Below, piece by piece: positions 23,901 through 31,849 of a DNA stretch of 64,000 nt; position 1 is the first letter of the stretch; every line of letters starts with the position of its first letter. The translations under genes and the position numbers were made by a program. The stretch comes from Hepsetus odoe (Eukaryota; Chordata; Actinopteri; Characiformes; Hepsetidae): contig CM029372.1 of the NCBI GenBank assembly GCA_017165825.1, positions 21,405,111 through 21,469,110 on the forward strand, in the 5' to 3' direction. The notes below the pieces were generated by a model. It did not search any database. It saw only the letters and a program-made list of their open reading frames with translations, and had not been told where the DNA came from.

Positions 23901-25548
23901 CCTGGTGAATGTGTTCCAGCAGCCTGAAAACAGCAGCACAGTCATCTCTCTGCCTGCGGTGCTGACACTGTGCACCAGGGAGCGCCCTATCCTCTGTCTA
24001 CTGCTCATGCTGGGAACGCTGTGGCTCGGTTATACTCTTTTTCTCATCAAGAACAGGTAACTGTGTGAGGCTTTATCATAGTACTCACTAGCTGGTGGTA
24101 GACTTATTGGGAACTACGTTAAAAGTGATTTTTTTTTTTTTGCAAATCTGCAATAATAATGATTTTACTACTGTTATTTCACTGTATTTACCTCAATTAA
24201 TGTATATTTGATACACATTTGAAGACCCTAAAGACTCAAGGCGTATTCAGATGGTTGGCAATGCATTTAAGGCCAAGACAGTCTGAGAAATGACTCATTC
24301 TTTGTCTCAAGTGCATCTAAACGTATTTCTGTATTTTTCTCCAGCCCATTTCTCCATGCTAAAATTAGGGAGGTGGTGTCAGACTGTGCTTTGCCTATTT
24401 CCGTGGTCATGTTCTCCTTTGTGGGATCCTATCTTTTCATCGACATTGAGCGTGAGTAATCAGCTGTTATATCTAACCCAGGTTTTAGACATGTCATAGT
24501 CTCATATTATTATCAGGTAACTGCTATAGAACAATTACAGGAGAAGACTAGAGTGCTTCTTAGCTTTCACTGGTATCTAACCCTACGTTGTGGTTAAGTG
24601 GTATGAGGTCCTACACTGTTATGCATGTGCACACCCACAATGTGTACGGTTACTCAGAGTTATGCGTAGGCAATCCAGCAAACCCTGGATGGTATTCTAT
24701 AAAGGGGCAGCTCAGAGTCAAACAGATAAATGTAGTTTAAGTTCAAGTTAATTTAAAGTTAAAGTCATTTGGGTGCACCATGTTATTATCTAGCTAGGAC
24801 TTTTTCTTCCTTTCTCAGTGATTTTGTCTTGGTTTCTTTTCTTTTTCTCTTTTTTTTTTTTTTAACTCAAGCATATGAAATTGTTCCAGTTTCTCATATT
24901 ATGGAAAACCTTCTCAATGTTTGATCATTGATCTGTAAGTAGTTTAGTTTTAAATGAATAAAAGATTTTTTTTTCAGATGCTAATAATGGGAAATCTCAG
25001 AACATTATAATGAAATGTATTTAAATGTTTGACCAGCTTGAAACATCAGAGAATCAGAGACACTTTTAGCAACTTTTACTCTGCGCCTTTATACATTATC
25101 ATTATTTTCACCTCATCTCACTGTAACACTCCTTTGAGGGATTTCTGCTTTGGGCCTACCCACAGTTCCAGCGTTTAACTACTACAGTGCTCCCATATTC
25201 TACATTGCTCCTTTGAATAAGCTGACGGGGATAAACGTGCTAAGTGCCTGTGGCCTTGGTTTCCTCCTCGCGCTACTCATCTTTATCGACCAGAATATTG
25301 TGATATCGCTCACAAATGCCCCAGAGAACAGGTAAATTTCAACATTTTTACAACCATTTTAAACATATTCCAGTCACACTACTATTACACCAGGTGTAAA
25401 CTTGCCAGAGGTTCCTATGAGAGTATAAATTCAGTTTGATAATTGTATTGTATACCTTCAAGGTTGCCACAGTTTGGTTTTCTCCAAGATCGCTTATCAC
25501 ACATTCTTGCTGTGTCCATTTTGTACAGGCTGACAGTTTTTGTGTTTT

Positions 25549-25603
<55 letters not shown>

Positions 25604-28600
25604 CAGATTGCTGAAGGGAACAGCATACCATTGGGATCTCATGCTCTCTGGATTTATCAACATCCTGATGTCGGTGCTGGGGTTGCCATGGATGCACGCA
25701 GCTTTCCCCCACTCCACACTGCATGTCCGTCAGCTGGCTAAGGTTGAGAAGCATGTGGAGCAGGGACACCTCTATGAGACGTAAGTCACTCACCAGTAGA
25801 TATCCTTAGAGACTTTTTGCAACACACAAGGGCTGGAGGGGGTAGAAGTGTGCTTTATTTTTAGAGCAGTGCTCTAAAATTTTTTTTTTCCATTTAGGAC
25901 ATTCCATTTTGAAACACGATTTATAGCAGGCTGTTTTTAGTCATCTGAACGTCTATGGGCTGAATATATATACAGCACTGTGCAAAGGTTTTAGGCAGGT
26001 GTGGAAAAAATGCTGTAAAGAAAGAATGCTTTCAGAAACGGAAGTGTTCATCATTTATTTTCATCAACCAACAAAATGCAGTGAATGAAAAAAAGAGAAT
26101 CTAAATCAAATCAATATTTGGTGTGACCACCCTTTGCCTTCAAAACAGCATCAATTCTTCTAGGTACACTTGCACATAGTTTTTGAAGGAACTCGGCTGG
26201 TAGGTCGTTCCAAACATCTTGGAGAACTGACCACAGATCTTCTGTGGATGTAGGCTTCCTCACATCCTTCTGTCTCTTCATGTAATCCAGACACACTGGA
26301 TGATGTTGAGATCAGGGCTCTGTGGGGGCCAGAAGAACTGATGCTGGTTTGAAGGCGAAAGGTAGTAACACCAAATATTGATTTGATTTAGATTTTTCTT
26401 TTGTTCGCTCACTTTGCATTTTTTTTAATTGATAAAAATAAACCATCATTATTTATATTTCTGAAAACATTCTTTGTTTACAGCATTTTTTCCACACCTG
26501 CCTAAAAATTTTGCACAGTACTGTATATAGGTAAAAATAAAGGTAGATTTTGTCAAATAAAAAACAACAATATTTGACATTTGTTTTTGCAGCTTCATTT
26601 ACATATATGATCCATGTGGTCTCTAGAGTAAATGACGCATTTTAACTTTAATAGTGTCTGCTTTATGCATAGACATCTTTGATTTAAAAATGTGAGAAAG
26701 CTTTAGCTTTTTAACTTTTATTAAATGGGGTTTTTATATCATAACAATCCATGATATATGCTAAACTGCTAAACTCACTTTGTCTTTATTTACTAAATAG
26801 ACTTACAAATAAGCCAGGGTTAGCCTAAAGACTAATGACTGGCCAGATTTTATGAAGCACAATACAATTCCCAACACTGCATACATTGCATTGAATTGCA
26901 TACAACATACATAATGTTAAGCATAAATGGCAATAAACTGTAACAGCCAGGGTTAATGACACAACAGTGTATGCAGGCAGCAAAACATCTTATATAAGTT
27001 GCACACATAATAATTAATGTCAGACTAGGAACTTCTTTCTCTAGCAAGCTGATAGAAACAGAAAGAATGCTAGAACAAGGAATACGCTTATGCACTATTC
27101 TAGTTTGATTCATTTTATCACAAATTCTTTGGTGTGATTAAGTGCAGGGAGGACATTCATTTTACATCAATGAAAGTCATTTGAATTTTGAAAGGTTTAG
27201 TACATGCAATTTCTTTACTGAAAGGTTCAAGAACAATGCCACACGTTTGATTCCACTCGTAATGGAAAACTCAAGGCTAAACCATGCACCTACAGGATTG
27301 TCAGTGTGAAGGAGACTCGTCTGACATCGCTGGCTGCAAATGTCCTGATTGGTCTGTCCGTGTTCCTGCTGCCAGTGCCGCTGCAGTTGATTCCTAAGCC
27401 CGTCCTCTACGGTCTCTTCCTCTACATCGCGCTCACCTCCATCGATGGCAACCAGATGTGCGACCGAATCGTTTTGCTGCTCAAAGAACAAGTTAGTCCT
27501 GAAGGACAAAAGACACATCTGCTTTATTACACTAAATTCATTCAAATCTGTGATGAGTATATCGATCCTGAGTCACTCTAATGAAAAGGTTGTTGAGGCA
27601 GTTGAGGCAGGTAATACTTTAAGTTGAATGTGTACAAGTTTCCCAGAACTAACAATTAATATTAAATCTATTGGAGAAAGAGATAATACTGCAGCATTTT
27701 ACAGTCTTGTGTTGGTCTTGAATAGGACGGCTCAGCATGGGTAAGAGTTTAATGGTACTGAAAAGCCATAGATGCAAAACAGGGCAGTTGGTTAAAGTTA
27801 AAGTGCTTTGGATATTTTTTGTCTCTGCAAGAATCAGGAGAGGTCAAGGAAGCATAACTTTTAAAGCTGCACAGACTCCATACACCTAATCCTGACACCA
27901 GGCTTCCTATTGTACTGTTCTATTTTAAACATTAGTTTATGGAAAGTAAAAATTGTGCCCCTTCCTCCAAAAAAGCAAAAAAAAAAAAAAATTAAATTAA
28001 ATATCCAAGGAGCTTGTTGTACCATCGGGGGTACAATTACACAGTTTTTTTTAAATGCTATAACATATTTAACTTTTTTTGACAGTGTAACTCTCACATT
28101 ATTCAAATCCTGTTTCATTAGAAACTTCAAGCACATAGTTTATGTTTTTGCCTTTGTCACTCCGCCTCTGTCAGCACATGCTCGATCAGTTTTCTCCTTA
28201 AAATTCCTTATTTGTGTTAATAAACTTGACATCTAATTATAAACTTGTTTTTGACGGATATATGCCGCTGTATGGGCTTGTAAAACCTTATTATGTTGTG
28301 GAGCGGAGGGAGAATAGTAGTTCTGTTTACAGTGTAAAGGTTATCCTCTAATTCCTCAGCCCAGCAATATAAACATGCCATTTAATTAATGTCATGCAGG
28401 CTGCGCTTTAACTAATGCAGTCTGTGCTACTATTCACCCATGCAGTTAATTACACATGTAGCATGAAAGTGTTTATTTACTATGGAGTGTGCAGAATTTG
28501 TTTGAATTTATGTACAGATCTCTTTCTCTCTCCCTCCCTCCTAGACATCTTATCCACCCACACATTACATTCGCCGAGTGCCTCAGAGGAAAGTTCACTA

Positions 28601-29365
28601 CTTTACGGGTCTACAGCTGATCCAGCTGATCATCCTCTGTGCTTTTGGGATGTATCCTCTACCATATATGAAGATGATCTTCCCTTTACTCATGATCCTT
28701 CTCATTCCGGTCAGGTATGGGACGACATTGCTCTGCTATAGTCGATTAGTGATCATTTCTAAAACGATTCGTTCCAGCTTATGAAGGTGATTGGCTGAGG
28801 CACATCTGAAGCCACTGCGATAACAGGTGTAAACGGTATGACTGCACATATTATTTAATGCAATTTATTAGCAACCACAGCCTACTACCAGCAATTACAG
28901 CTAGAAACAAGTTAATAAAAAAAAAGTTGAGATGTCAGTTAAATACACAGTACAACAAACAACAAACCTAGTGGTATGGTACCCTTGAGCAAGGTAACGT
29001 CTCCATCACTGCTCCCCGGGTGCTTTCAGTAGCTGCCCCCTGCTGCATGTGTATGTATGGGTTAAATGCAGAGGAAGCATTTGGTTGTGGTTCCCTGTGT
29101 GCTGTGCTGTGTTTCACAATGATAGTCACTTTCACTTCACTTTGCTGTTCTGTGTCAAACAATGAAACAATGTTCATTCTTCATGCTGGGTTGTGACTCA
29201 TGCTGCAAGCTGAGTATGATTCAGTCTGGAGAAACAAAATGCCATAATGCTCACTGAGCTGAGCATTTGTAATGACACTTATTTCATCTCCGTTTTAGGA
29301 ACCACTTGCTGCCAAAGATGATTGAAGCAAAGTACTTGGACATCATTGATTCTCAACACATGTGA
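6704..29365 (+). CDS. slc4a11: slc4a11, SLC4-family transporter, 19 coding exons
   Basis: This is the whole coding span, exons and introns, of an SLC4A11 orthologue or close paralogue. SLC4A11 is a plasma-membrane protein, first described as a borate transporter and later as an H+/OH-, NH3 and water pathway; in mammals it acts in corneal endothelium. I aligned the exons by eye to the vertebrate protein as I remember it. Signature stretches include AHRDLD, ALFTDAG, QGVTAT, RPQNWG, IAFGSLND, CDDYDLDF, GTLWLGYTL, NAPENR, KGTAYHWDL, KPVLYGLFLYIALTS, RRVPQRK and IEAKYLD. The cytoplasmic domain is roughly residues 1-283 and the membrane domain 284-796. All splice phases agree and there is no internal stop or frameshift, so the gene looks functional. 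I chose the ATG at 6704 (A at -3, G at +4). The protein is 796 residues, against about 875-890 in human, with a shorter N-terminus and a shorter extracellular loop. A second teleost paralogue cannot be excluded. Confidence 0.93.
7043..7242 (+). repeat. diverged SINE family B-like copy in intron 1
   Basis: It has 'gtgggtttgaacctggcatt', 'agcaaagcccttaaccc' and the tail 'ggataagagcatctgataaa'. The 5' half differs from other B copies. Confidence 0.65.
7243..8566. other. slc4a11 intron 1, remainder
   Basis: AT-rich intronic DNA with no further repeat or gene recognised by eye. Confidence 0.5.
8567..8662 (+). CDS. slc4a11: slc4a11 exon 2, acidic/proline-rich N-terminus
   Basis: Acceptor tctttcag and donor gtaagt bound a 96-base exon, phase 1 in and phase 1 out. 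It encodes residues 2-33, a poorly conserved, acidic, Ser/Pro/Thr-rich segment (ESDSEEPPESP) typical of the disordered SLC4 N-terminus and rich in potential phosphorylation sites. The assignment rests on splice sites, matching phase and position. The donor runs straight into a GT microsatellite. Confidence 0.75.
8667..8688. repeat. (GT)n at the exon 2 donor
   Basis: The GT repeat begins within the donor consensus itself (gtaagt then gtgtgt...). Alternating GT creates many decoy GT dinucleotides just after the splice site. Confidence 0.9.
8754..8866. repeat. (GA)n microsatellite
   Basis: Long imperfect GA run with two short interruptions in intron 2. Apparent Ser-Leu-rich open frames on the opposite strand are translations of the repeat. 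Confidence 0.95.
9006..9108. repeat. (CA)n microsatellite
   Basis: CA repeat interrupted by 'cctata', 'tacctac' and 'cctac' units, preceded by a TCTC run at about 8985-9003. With the GT and GA tracts it makes intron 2 unusually rich in simple sequence. Confidence 0.95.
9429..9472 (+). CDS. slc4a11: slc4a11 exon 3
   Basis: A 44-base exon lies between ctatcag and gtaagc, entering in phase 1 and leaving in phase 0. It encodes about 15 residues ending GLLNTSRK, matching the human segment that ends LLHTSRK just before the conserved cytoplasmic core. The human segment just upstream (around the FFVNVNLE stretch) has no counterpart that I could find here. Confidence 0.82.
10022..10052. repeat. (GT)n microsatellite in intron 3
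   Basis: About 14 GT units ending in gcgtgt. It is followed at 10078 by a SINE-B tail fragment. Confidence 0.9.
10078..10113 (+). repeat. SINE-B tail fragment
   Basis: 'ggataagagcatctgctaaa' followed by 'tgcagcaaatgtaa' is the 3' tail of family B without its body. Confidence 0.7.
10414..10621 (+). CDS. slc4a11: slc4a11 exon 4, start of conserved cytoplasmic domain
   Basis: A 208-base exon follows acceptor ctttgtgcag and precedes donor gtgagc (phase 0 in, 1 out). It encodes residues 49-117, with YVKLMNFQEEVRAHRDLD, FLAQASILLDE and ALFTDAG, all strongly conserved in SLC4A11. Compared with human, the loop before ALFTDAG is shorter by several residues. Confidence 0.95.
10885..10966 (+). CDS. 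slc4a11: slc4a11 exon 5
   Basis: An 82-base exon lies between attctctcag and gtaagt (phase 1 in, 2 out). It encodes HLLTETIQGVTATATGVRYQ and the following SWLC, nearly identical to the human cytoplasmic domain. Confidence 0.95.
11142..11265 (+). CDS. slc4a11: slc4a11 exon 6
   Basis: A 124-base exon follows tttgtggcag and precedes gtgagc (phase 2 in, 0 out). It encodes residues up to 186, with CVCISRLERPQNWG and CEVRFVILILAPP, a core beta-strand region of the band-3-like cytoplasmic fold. Confidence 0.95.
11595..11640 (-). repeat. SINE-A 3'-end fragment, inverted
   Basis: 'gtgaaagtgactgtgtgtca' and 'ttgtgaagacacagcatag' are the complement of the SINE-A 3' end. It sits just before a + strand copy, forming a short local inverted repeat. 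Confidence 0.65.
11668..11901 (+). repeat. SINE family A directly upstream of exon 7
   Basis: Full copy: 'gcggttgcctagtggttagg', B-box 'gtgggtttgattcccc', 'ggttgccctgaggtaccctt', and 3' end 'gggttgtcactttcactttt'. Its pyrimidine-rich 3' end merges into the tract before the exon 7 acceptor at 11941. Confidence 0.9.
11942..12145 (+). CDS. slc4a11: slc4a11 exon 7
   Basis: A 204-base exon (68 codons, phase 0 on both sides) lies between cttctctgcag and gtctga. It encodes residues 187-254: KSTKTAIELGRTFATLFSD, FRQKLLET and ELVHQRQLL, then a divergent linker. The donor GTCTGA is weak against the consensus. A SINE ends 40 bases before the exon and an inverted SINE starts 167 bases after it. Skipping this exon would keep the frame. 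Confidence 0.93.
12313..12552 (-). repeat. SINE family A, inverted, in intron 7
   Basis: Complement of family A from 'gaaagtgactggttgtcg' to 'ccgctaggccaccactgccc'. It is opposite in orientation to the copy at 11668-11901 on the other side of exon 7. Confidence 0.9.
13090..13260. repeat. fragment of common fish interspersed repeat
   Basis: 'ttcaacagtcagaagacatg', 'taaattgacccctgggtg' and 'tgatggactggcgacttgtc' are motifs of a widespread fish repeat related to the SINE-C tail. It lies inside the fossil DNA transposon. Confidence 0.55.
14093..14270 (+). repeat. SINE family B inside the fossil transposon
   Basis: 'gcggtggtggacctttgcc', B-box 'gggttcaaacctcacctctg', 'gagcaagacccttaaccctg', 'ctggataagagcgtctgcta'. 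Close to the B consensus, so younger than its host element. Confidence 0.85.
15085..15169 (+). CDS. slc4a11: slc4a11 exon 8
   Basis: An 85-base exon lies between ttttcatgcag and gtgagt (phase 0 in, 1 out). It encodes AVDFLRAGYGVYEDLCRRLP and YYLSDFTDG, matching the human segment that ends in DFTDG just before the membrane domain. Intron 7 is 2.9 kb and full of transposon remnants. Confidence 0.92.
15284..15559 (-). mobile_element. SINE family C with 13-bp target duplication
   Basis: The element (15297-15546) is flanked by perfect direct repeats 'tatacatatacag' at 15284-15296 and 15547-15559. On the minus strand it has a tRNA-like head (ggggcagcggtggtctagtg), a B-box (gggttcgaacccc), the SINE-A body words, then a distinct tail ending in tgac repeats. 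The duplication shows insertion by target-primed reverse transcription. Confidence 0.92.
15603..16180 (-). mobile_element. fossil Tc1-like transposon, interrupted by a SINE
   Basis: Words such as 'gtcaaggcatga', 'gagatctggggaatttgaag', 'cagcagaacattgcccagag' and 'acgagataatcaatgttg' match a Tc1-family element very common in fish, with its transposase coding on the minus strand. Most of the coding region is deleted. The SINE B at 15706-15893 lies inside it. Confidence 0.65.
15706..15893 (+). repeat. SINE family B, nested in Tc1 fossil
   Basis: 'gacagtggtctagtgagacc', an internal duplication of 'cctatggct', B-box 'aggttcaaatcccacctcta', 'gcaagacccttaaccctgaa'. The tail is diverged. Confidence 0.8.
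16195..16465. repeat. common fish interspersed repeat, class uncertain
   Basis: 'ctgtatctccactcattgct', 'caatggtcaggaccccctac' and 'tggtgatggatgattctt' belong to a repeat I recognise from many fish sequences. I cannot assign its class. Confidence 0.45.
16472..16640. repeat. fish repeat starting agtcaagtcaagtcag
   Basis: 'agtcagttttatttacatag', 'gcagctttacagaatccggg' and 'aggcaaggaaaaactcc' form a repeat common in fish genomic DNA. Class uncertain. Confidence 0.55.
17129..17408 (-). mobile_element. complete SINE family C with 12-bp target duplication
   Basis: The element 17141-17396 is bounded by perfect 12-base direct repeats 'gttaaataattt' (17129-17140 and 17397-17408). On the minus strand it runs from the head ggggcagcggtggcctggtg through a B-box to a tail ending in a (GGAT)n array. 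It is an intact, fairly young copy in intron 8. Confidence 0.94.
17409..18572. other. intron 8, repeat-free stretch
   Basis: No recognised repeat. Bases about 17690-17950 are less AT-rich and could hold a conserved intronic element, but nothing in the sequence proves it. Confidence 0.4.
18573..18815 (-). mobile_element. possible partial LTR or similar element
   Basis: Read on the minus strand it has a GC-rich leader, a TATA-like 'ggtatttaaggaatgcc', then a T-rich stretch, a layout like a retrotransposon LTR (compare the solo LTR at 49474). I could not find clean ends or a target duplication. Confidence 0.35.
19533..19554. repeat. (AAAT)n tetranucleotide run
   Basis: Five to six aaat units just upstream of a SINE A copy. 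Confidence 0.85.
19567..19782 (+). repeat. SINE family A in intron 8
   Basis: Well-preserved head 'ggcagcggtggcctagtggt', B-box 'gggttcgattccc', 'ggttgccctgaggtgccctt', then a short internal deletion, and 3' end 'aaaagtcactttcactta'. Confidence 0.9.
19783..20860. other. intron 8, no further feature recognised
   Basis: Unique-looking AT-rich intronic DNA. The short open frames in it lack coding character. Confidence 0.45.
20868..20926. repeat. compound (TA)n(TG)n microsatellite
   Basis: Alternating purine-pyrimidine tract: TATA units, then TG units, then gcgcgc. It could adopt Z-DNA under supercoiling. Confidence 0.85.
21329..21454 (+). CDS. slc4a11: slc4a11 exon 9, first membrane helix
   Basis: A 126-base exon lies between tctcctcag and gtctgt (phase 1 in and out). 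It encodes residues 283-324, including the first transmembrane helix, TTTAIFLYIAILLPAIAF, followed by the conserved GSLNDE. Intron 8, about 6.2 kb, is the longest in the coding region. Confidence 0.96.
22237..22350 (+). CDS. slc4a11: slc4a11 exon 10
   Basis: A 114-base exon lies between cttctcccag and gtacat (phase 1 in and out). It encodes DVQKTIVGQSIGGVIYSLFS and PLTTAPLAIF, corresponding to the second and third membrane segments of the SLC4 fold. Confidence 0.96.
22445..22577 (+). CDS. slc4a11: slc4a11 exon 11
   Basis: A 133-base exon lies between gtgctgcag and gtcagt (phase 1 in, 2 out). It encodes residues to about 407 with ICDDYDLDF, GLWNSLFL and a hydrophobic helix ending MKLFKR. Confidence 0.96.
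22884..22957 (+). CDS. slc4a11: slc4a11 exon 12
   Basis: A 74-base exon lies between gtgttctcag and gtaagt (phase 2 in, 1 out). It encodes STEEVIALFISIAFVGDAVK, a conserved helix that differs from human by only a few residues. Confidence 0.96.
23840..24056 (+). CDS. slc4a11: slc4a11 exon 13, glycosylated loop and next helix
   Basis: A 217-base exon lies between tttgtctcag and gtaact (phase 1 in, 2 out). It encodes the large extracellular loop and the helix LLLMLGTLWLGYTLF. Two N-glycosylation sequons (N-S-S) sit at residues N444 and N462. The human loop is longer and also glycosylated. The shortening is compatible with a working protein because this loop is the least conserved part of the membrane domain. 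Confidence 0.95.
24345..24451 (+). CDS. slc4a11: slc4a11 exon 14
   Basis: A 107-base exon lies between tttctccag and gtgagt (phase 2 in, 1 out). It encodes SPFLHAKIREVVSDCALPIS and a hydrophobic helix ending near FIDIE. The SDCALPI stretch matches human exactly. Confidence 0.95.
25166..25331 (+). CDS. slc4a11: slc4a11 exon 15
   Basis: A 166-base exon lies between acccacag and gtaaat (phase 1 in, 2 out). It encodes residues to about 595, including GLGFLLALLIFIDQNIV and NAPENR, which precede the conserved KGTAYHWDL of the next exon. Confidence 0.96.
25553..25600. repeat. (TG)24 at the exon 16 acceptor
   Basis: Forty-eight bases of perfect TG lie between a T-rich stretch (25537-25552) and the 'tttcag' acceptor of exon 16. 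The repeat therefore occupies the place of the usual polypyrimidine tract. Confidence 0.97.
25607..25780 (+). CDS. slc4a11: slc4a11 exon 16
   Basis: A 174-base exon (58 codons, phase 2 on both sides) lies between a (TG)n-tttcag acceptor and donor gtaagt. It encodes KGTAYHWDL, a helix with GLPWMHAAFPHS, and HVRQLAKVE, all hallmark SLC4 sequences. Skipping would keep the reading frame but remove a core part of the transport domain. Confidence 0.96.
25971..26525 (-). mobile_element. Tc1/mariner-type deletion element with long inverted repeats
   Basis: The ends 'tacagcactgtgcaaagg' and 'ttttgcacagtactgta' belong to inverted repeats of roughly 155 bases that can be followed by eye. The centre, on the minus strand at 26111-26296, still encodes the C-terminal part of a transposase (LPAEFLQKLCASVPRRID, then AVLKAKGGHTKY and a stop). 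The catalytic region is gone, so it is non-autonomous. It lies in intron 16. Confidence 0.82.
26526..27295. other. intron 16, remainder
   Basis: AT-rich, no repeat or gene recognised. Confidence 0.5.
27296..27491 (+). CDS. slc4a11: slc4a11 exon 17
   Basis: A 196-base exon lies between gcacctacag and gttagt (phase 2 in, 0 out). It encodes VKETRLTSL, LLPVPLQLIPKPVLYGLFLY, IALTS and DGNQM, the most conserved block of the SLC4 membrane domain. Confidence 0.97.
28545..28714 (+). CDS. slc4a11: slc4a11 exon 18
   Basis: A 170-base exon lies between ccctcctag and gtatgg (phase 0 in, 2 out). It encodes HYIRRVPQRKVHYFTGLQL, CAFGM, and a final hydrophobic helix starting near KMIFPLL. Confidence 0.97.
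28975..29147 (+). repeat. 5'-truncated SINE family A in intron 18
   Basis: Starts within the body ('ggtacccttgagcaaggta') and runs to 'gatagtcactttcacttcac'. The tRNA-like head is absent. Confidence 0.85.
29299..29365 (+). CDS. slc4a11: slc4a11 exon 19, C-terminus and stop
   Basis: The exon follows acceptor ctccgttttag (phase 2 in). It encodes the C-terminal tail NHLLPKMIEAKYLDIIDSQ and two further residues, then TGA at 29363-29365. It matches the human C-terminal IEAKYLDVMD segment. Confidence 0.96.
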
Positions 29366-30529
29366 TGAGTGACAGAAACTCTTAACAAATACAAAATAGT
29401 TGAAACCACAAGAATTTATGGAAGAATGCAGACGTTACACCAACTGATAATAGTAATAATGAGGTTGATGTTGTTTGGGTTAGTAGCTTCATAAATATTG
29501 TAGATCAGCTTTATTTTTCTCTTAAGAAGTCAAATGGCCAGGTTGAAAATGGGCAAAAACTTTTTGGTTCTCCCTTAAACAACAAAAAAAAACATTCTCG
29601 GTGCTGGCGTGTCATTCTGGCTCAAGGCATTTTTTAAGGAGACATACATTTCAATGATTTTTAAAGCTTCAAACCTTATCTAAAAAATTAGATAAAGATC
29701 TATTAATTTTTAAATCACTCTACATACAGTACTCCAAAATGACAACACAATGTTTCTTTTTTTTGAGCGTTTTGTTAATTTATTAAATGTTTACCTCATT
29801 TGCATTATTCCTTAAACTATTTGATATGAAACTTGCAGTTGGGCTCTGGTGCACACTCCTTCTACCAATGGTGTTTCTACAACTTGACTGGGCAAACTGA
29901 ATTTGACATAATTATGAAAGACACACGCCTGTCCGTACTAAGATCTCACAGCTGACAGTGTATGTCAGAATGAAAACCAGGGCATGAGGCCATGGGGACT
30001 GTCCTTAGATCAAGACAGGATTATGTTAAGGCCCAAATCAGGGGAGGGATACTAGATCATTTTTCAGCAAAAAGCAACAAAGAGCAACATCCGACATTCT
30101 CAAATGGATCCGGAACCATCAGCTAAACATTTACACCGATGCTCCCCATCCAATCAGGAGATCTTCTGCCAAGACGAATGGGAGATACTTCCAAAATAGC
30201 TTTCATTGCTGCCAAATGTGCTTCGACAAAGTGAAGTGAAGGATCTGATTCATTGTGGAAACTGGATATTAGTTTTCATTTTGTAAAACATCTACTTAAC
30301 TTTTTTTCATTGTGGAGCACTGTTGGTAGTTTGGCAAGAAACTTTTGTTAAATCTACTTCAAGATGAAAGTTAAACATAAACCTTCAAAGGGTCTGAAAT
30401 GTGGTATAAAAACCAAAAGTGCAAAGTGAGGTCCCTAAAGGTTTGGTTTGACATGAATAAACTTAAGCTTCTAAACCCAAGTCAACACCTTTGGGATGAA
30501 TTGGAATGCTGGTTGTGAGCCAGGCCTTC

Positions 30530-30800
30530 TTATCAATTCCCGGTCTGAGTCCTCTCTGTGTTGAGTTTGCATGTTTCCCCCGTGTCTGGTTCCCTCTGGG
30601 AGCTCCGGAGGACTGAAGATACTCAGTTGCCCCCTGGTGTGACTGTGTGAGTGCTTTTGTCTTTGAGCCTGTCCTGCGATGAACTGGCAACATGCCCAGG
30701 GTGTTGCATAGCCTTTCAGTTTGTGAGTGCTGTGATAGGCACCAGCACTCCCTGCCACCCTGGTTAGGATTAGCAGCTCTGATAATGAACGGATGGTTAT
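30530..30800. repeat. degraded fish interspersed repeat in the 3' UTR
   Basis: 'gtgttgagtttgcatgtttc', 'cctgcgatgaactggcaaca' and 'gcccagggtgttgca' match the repeat family also seen at 13090 and 52710. Confidence 0.6.
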
Positions 30801-31186
30801 ATTTTGCTGCACCGAATATGTTTCTGTTTCACAGATAAGAAATATTATTATGGCAAACAATACACTGTCACCTTTCTTGAACTGCAAGAACGGTCTGTAT
30901 CATTACTCTGTCTAATGGATTCCCATATTAATCTTACCAGTTGATTTATTTCTGCCTTGGTTTTCTTTAAGGCAATTAGCTGAGTTCATTTCAATCAGTG
31001 GCCTCCACTCACTTGAGTCAGATGCCTTATATATGACTGATGGTTCACTTTTTCAAACTATTGTAAAGAAAAGAACAGTGCAGAATTTTTATAACTTGTA
31101 CCTTCTCAGGAGATGTGTGCTGTACCTTTTCTCTTTTATTTTTCCTTTTCATTTGCTGTAGAAACTGGGAGTTATTTCGAAATTCA

Positions 31187-31192
31187 AATAAA
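31187..31192 (+). promoter_or_regulatory. polyadenylation signal AATAAA
   Basis: Canonical hexamer about 1.8 kb after the slc4a11 stop, followed by 'attgtttact' and GT-rich bases. The upstream AATAAA at 30456 is the alternative. Confidence 0.45.
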
Positions 31193-31294
31193 ATTGTTTA
31201 CTTACCGATGTGTGGCACTACCCGTTTCAGTCTTCATTATCATGCTTTGTTGTTAAGAATCATTTCTTAACATTTTCAGATGCGTTCAGGAGCT

Positions 31295-31830
31295 GCAGTG
31301 CTATGCAAAAGGTATTTGTCCCCTCTCGAATTCTCTTGTTTTGTTTATCCATAGCACTAAATTGATCTCACAGGAAATCTATCATAATACAATAAGACAA
31401 TCCGAGTAACGCAATACAGTTTAAAGATGATTTAGGGATTTATTGAAGTACAAAAAATAGGACTAGGTAACTACATTTTTAATTTTGTTCTTTCTCAGCC
31501 ATTCAGAAGTTGGGTATGTTATTGATTATTGTCCTGCTACATAACTTGTGTGAGGTTAAGGTGCTGATGACAGCTGTTGTGCCAAATGTAACAGGACCAA
31601 AGTCTTCTAAAAGTTAAACTTTTGACCAACATAAGGGAGGCCTGAAGCTTTTTAGATGCCCTCCTGGATTCTTGCTTGACTTCTTGAATGGGTTTTCTGC
31701 AGGGTCTTGGATTTATTCTGCTGTGCTAGCACCTCCTTGGAGATCCACTGCTATTCCATACTCCCTCCATTTGTAGAAAATGGTTCTCAAAGTGATTAGC
31801 AGGAATCCCAGATTAGGAATAGTCCTCTAG
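31295..31830. mobile_element. fossil DNA transposon fragment
   Basis: The start 'gcagtgctatgcaaaaggta' with 'tttgtcccctctcgaattct' resembles the left end of the element at 12649. The interior ('acaggaccaaagtcttctaa', 'ccaaatgtaa') has no intact coding frame and no right end was found. Confidence 0.5.
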
Positions 31831-31849
31831 GTGCTGAAGTGCTCTCGTT

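Larger units (their letters stand above)
29366..31210 (+). other. slc4a11: probable slc4a11 3' UTR
   Basis: No open frame of note follows the stop. AATAAA hexamers occur at 30456-30461 and 31187-31192; the latter is followed by T-rich and GT-containing sequence typical of a downstream cleavage element. The UTR would be about 1.1 or 1.8 kb. A degraded interspersed repeat sits at about 30530-30800. The transcript end is inferred from the hexamers alone. Confidence 0.5.

Noticed and set aside
26111..26296. Small conserved open frame as a host gene
   Set aside because: It is the transposase C-terminus inside a non-autonomous inverted-repeat element.
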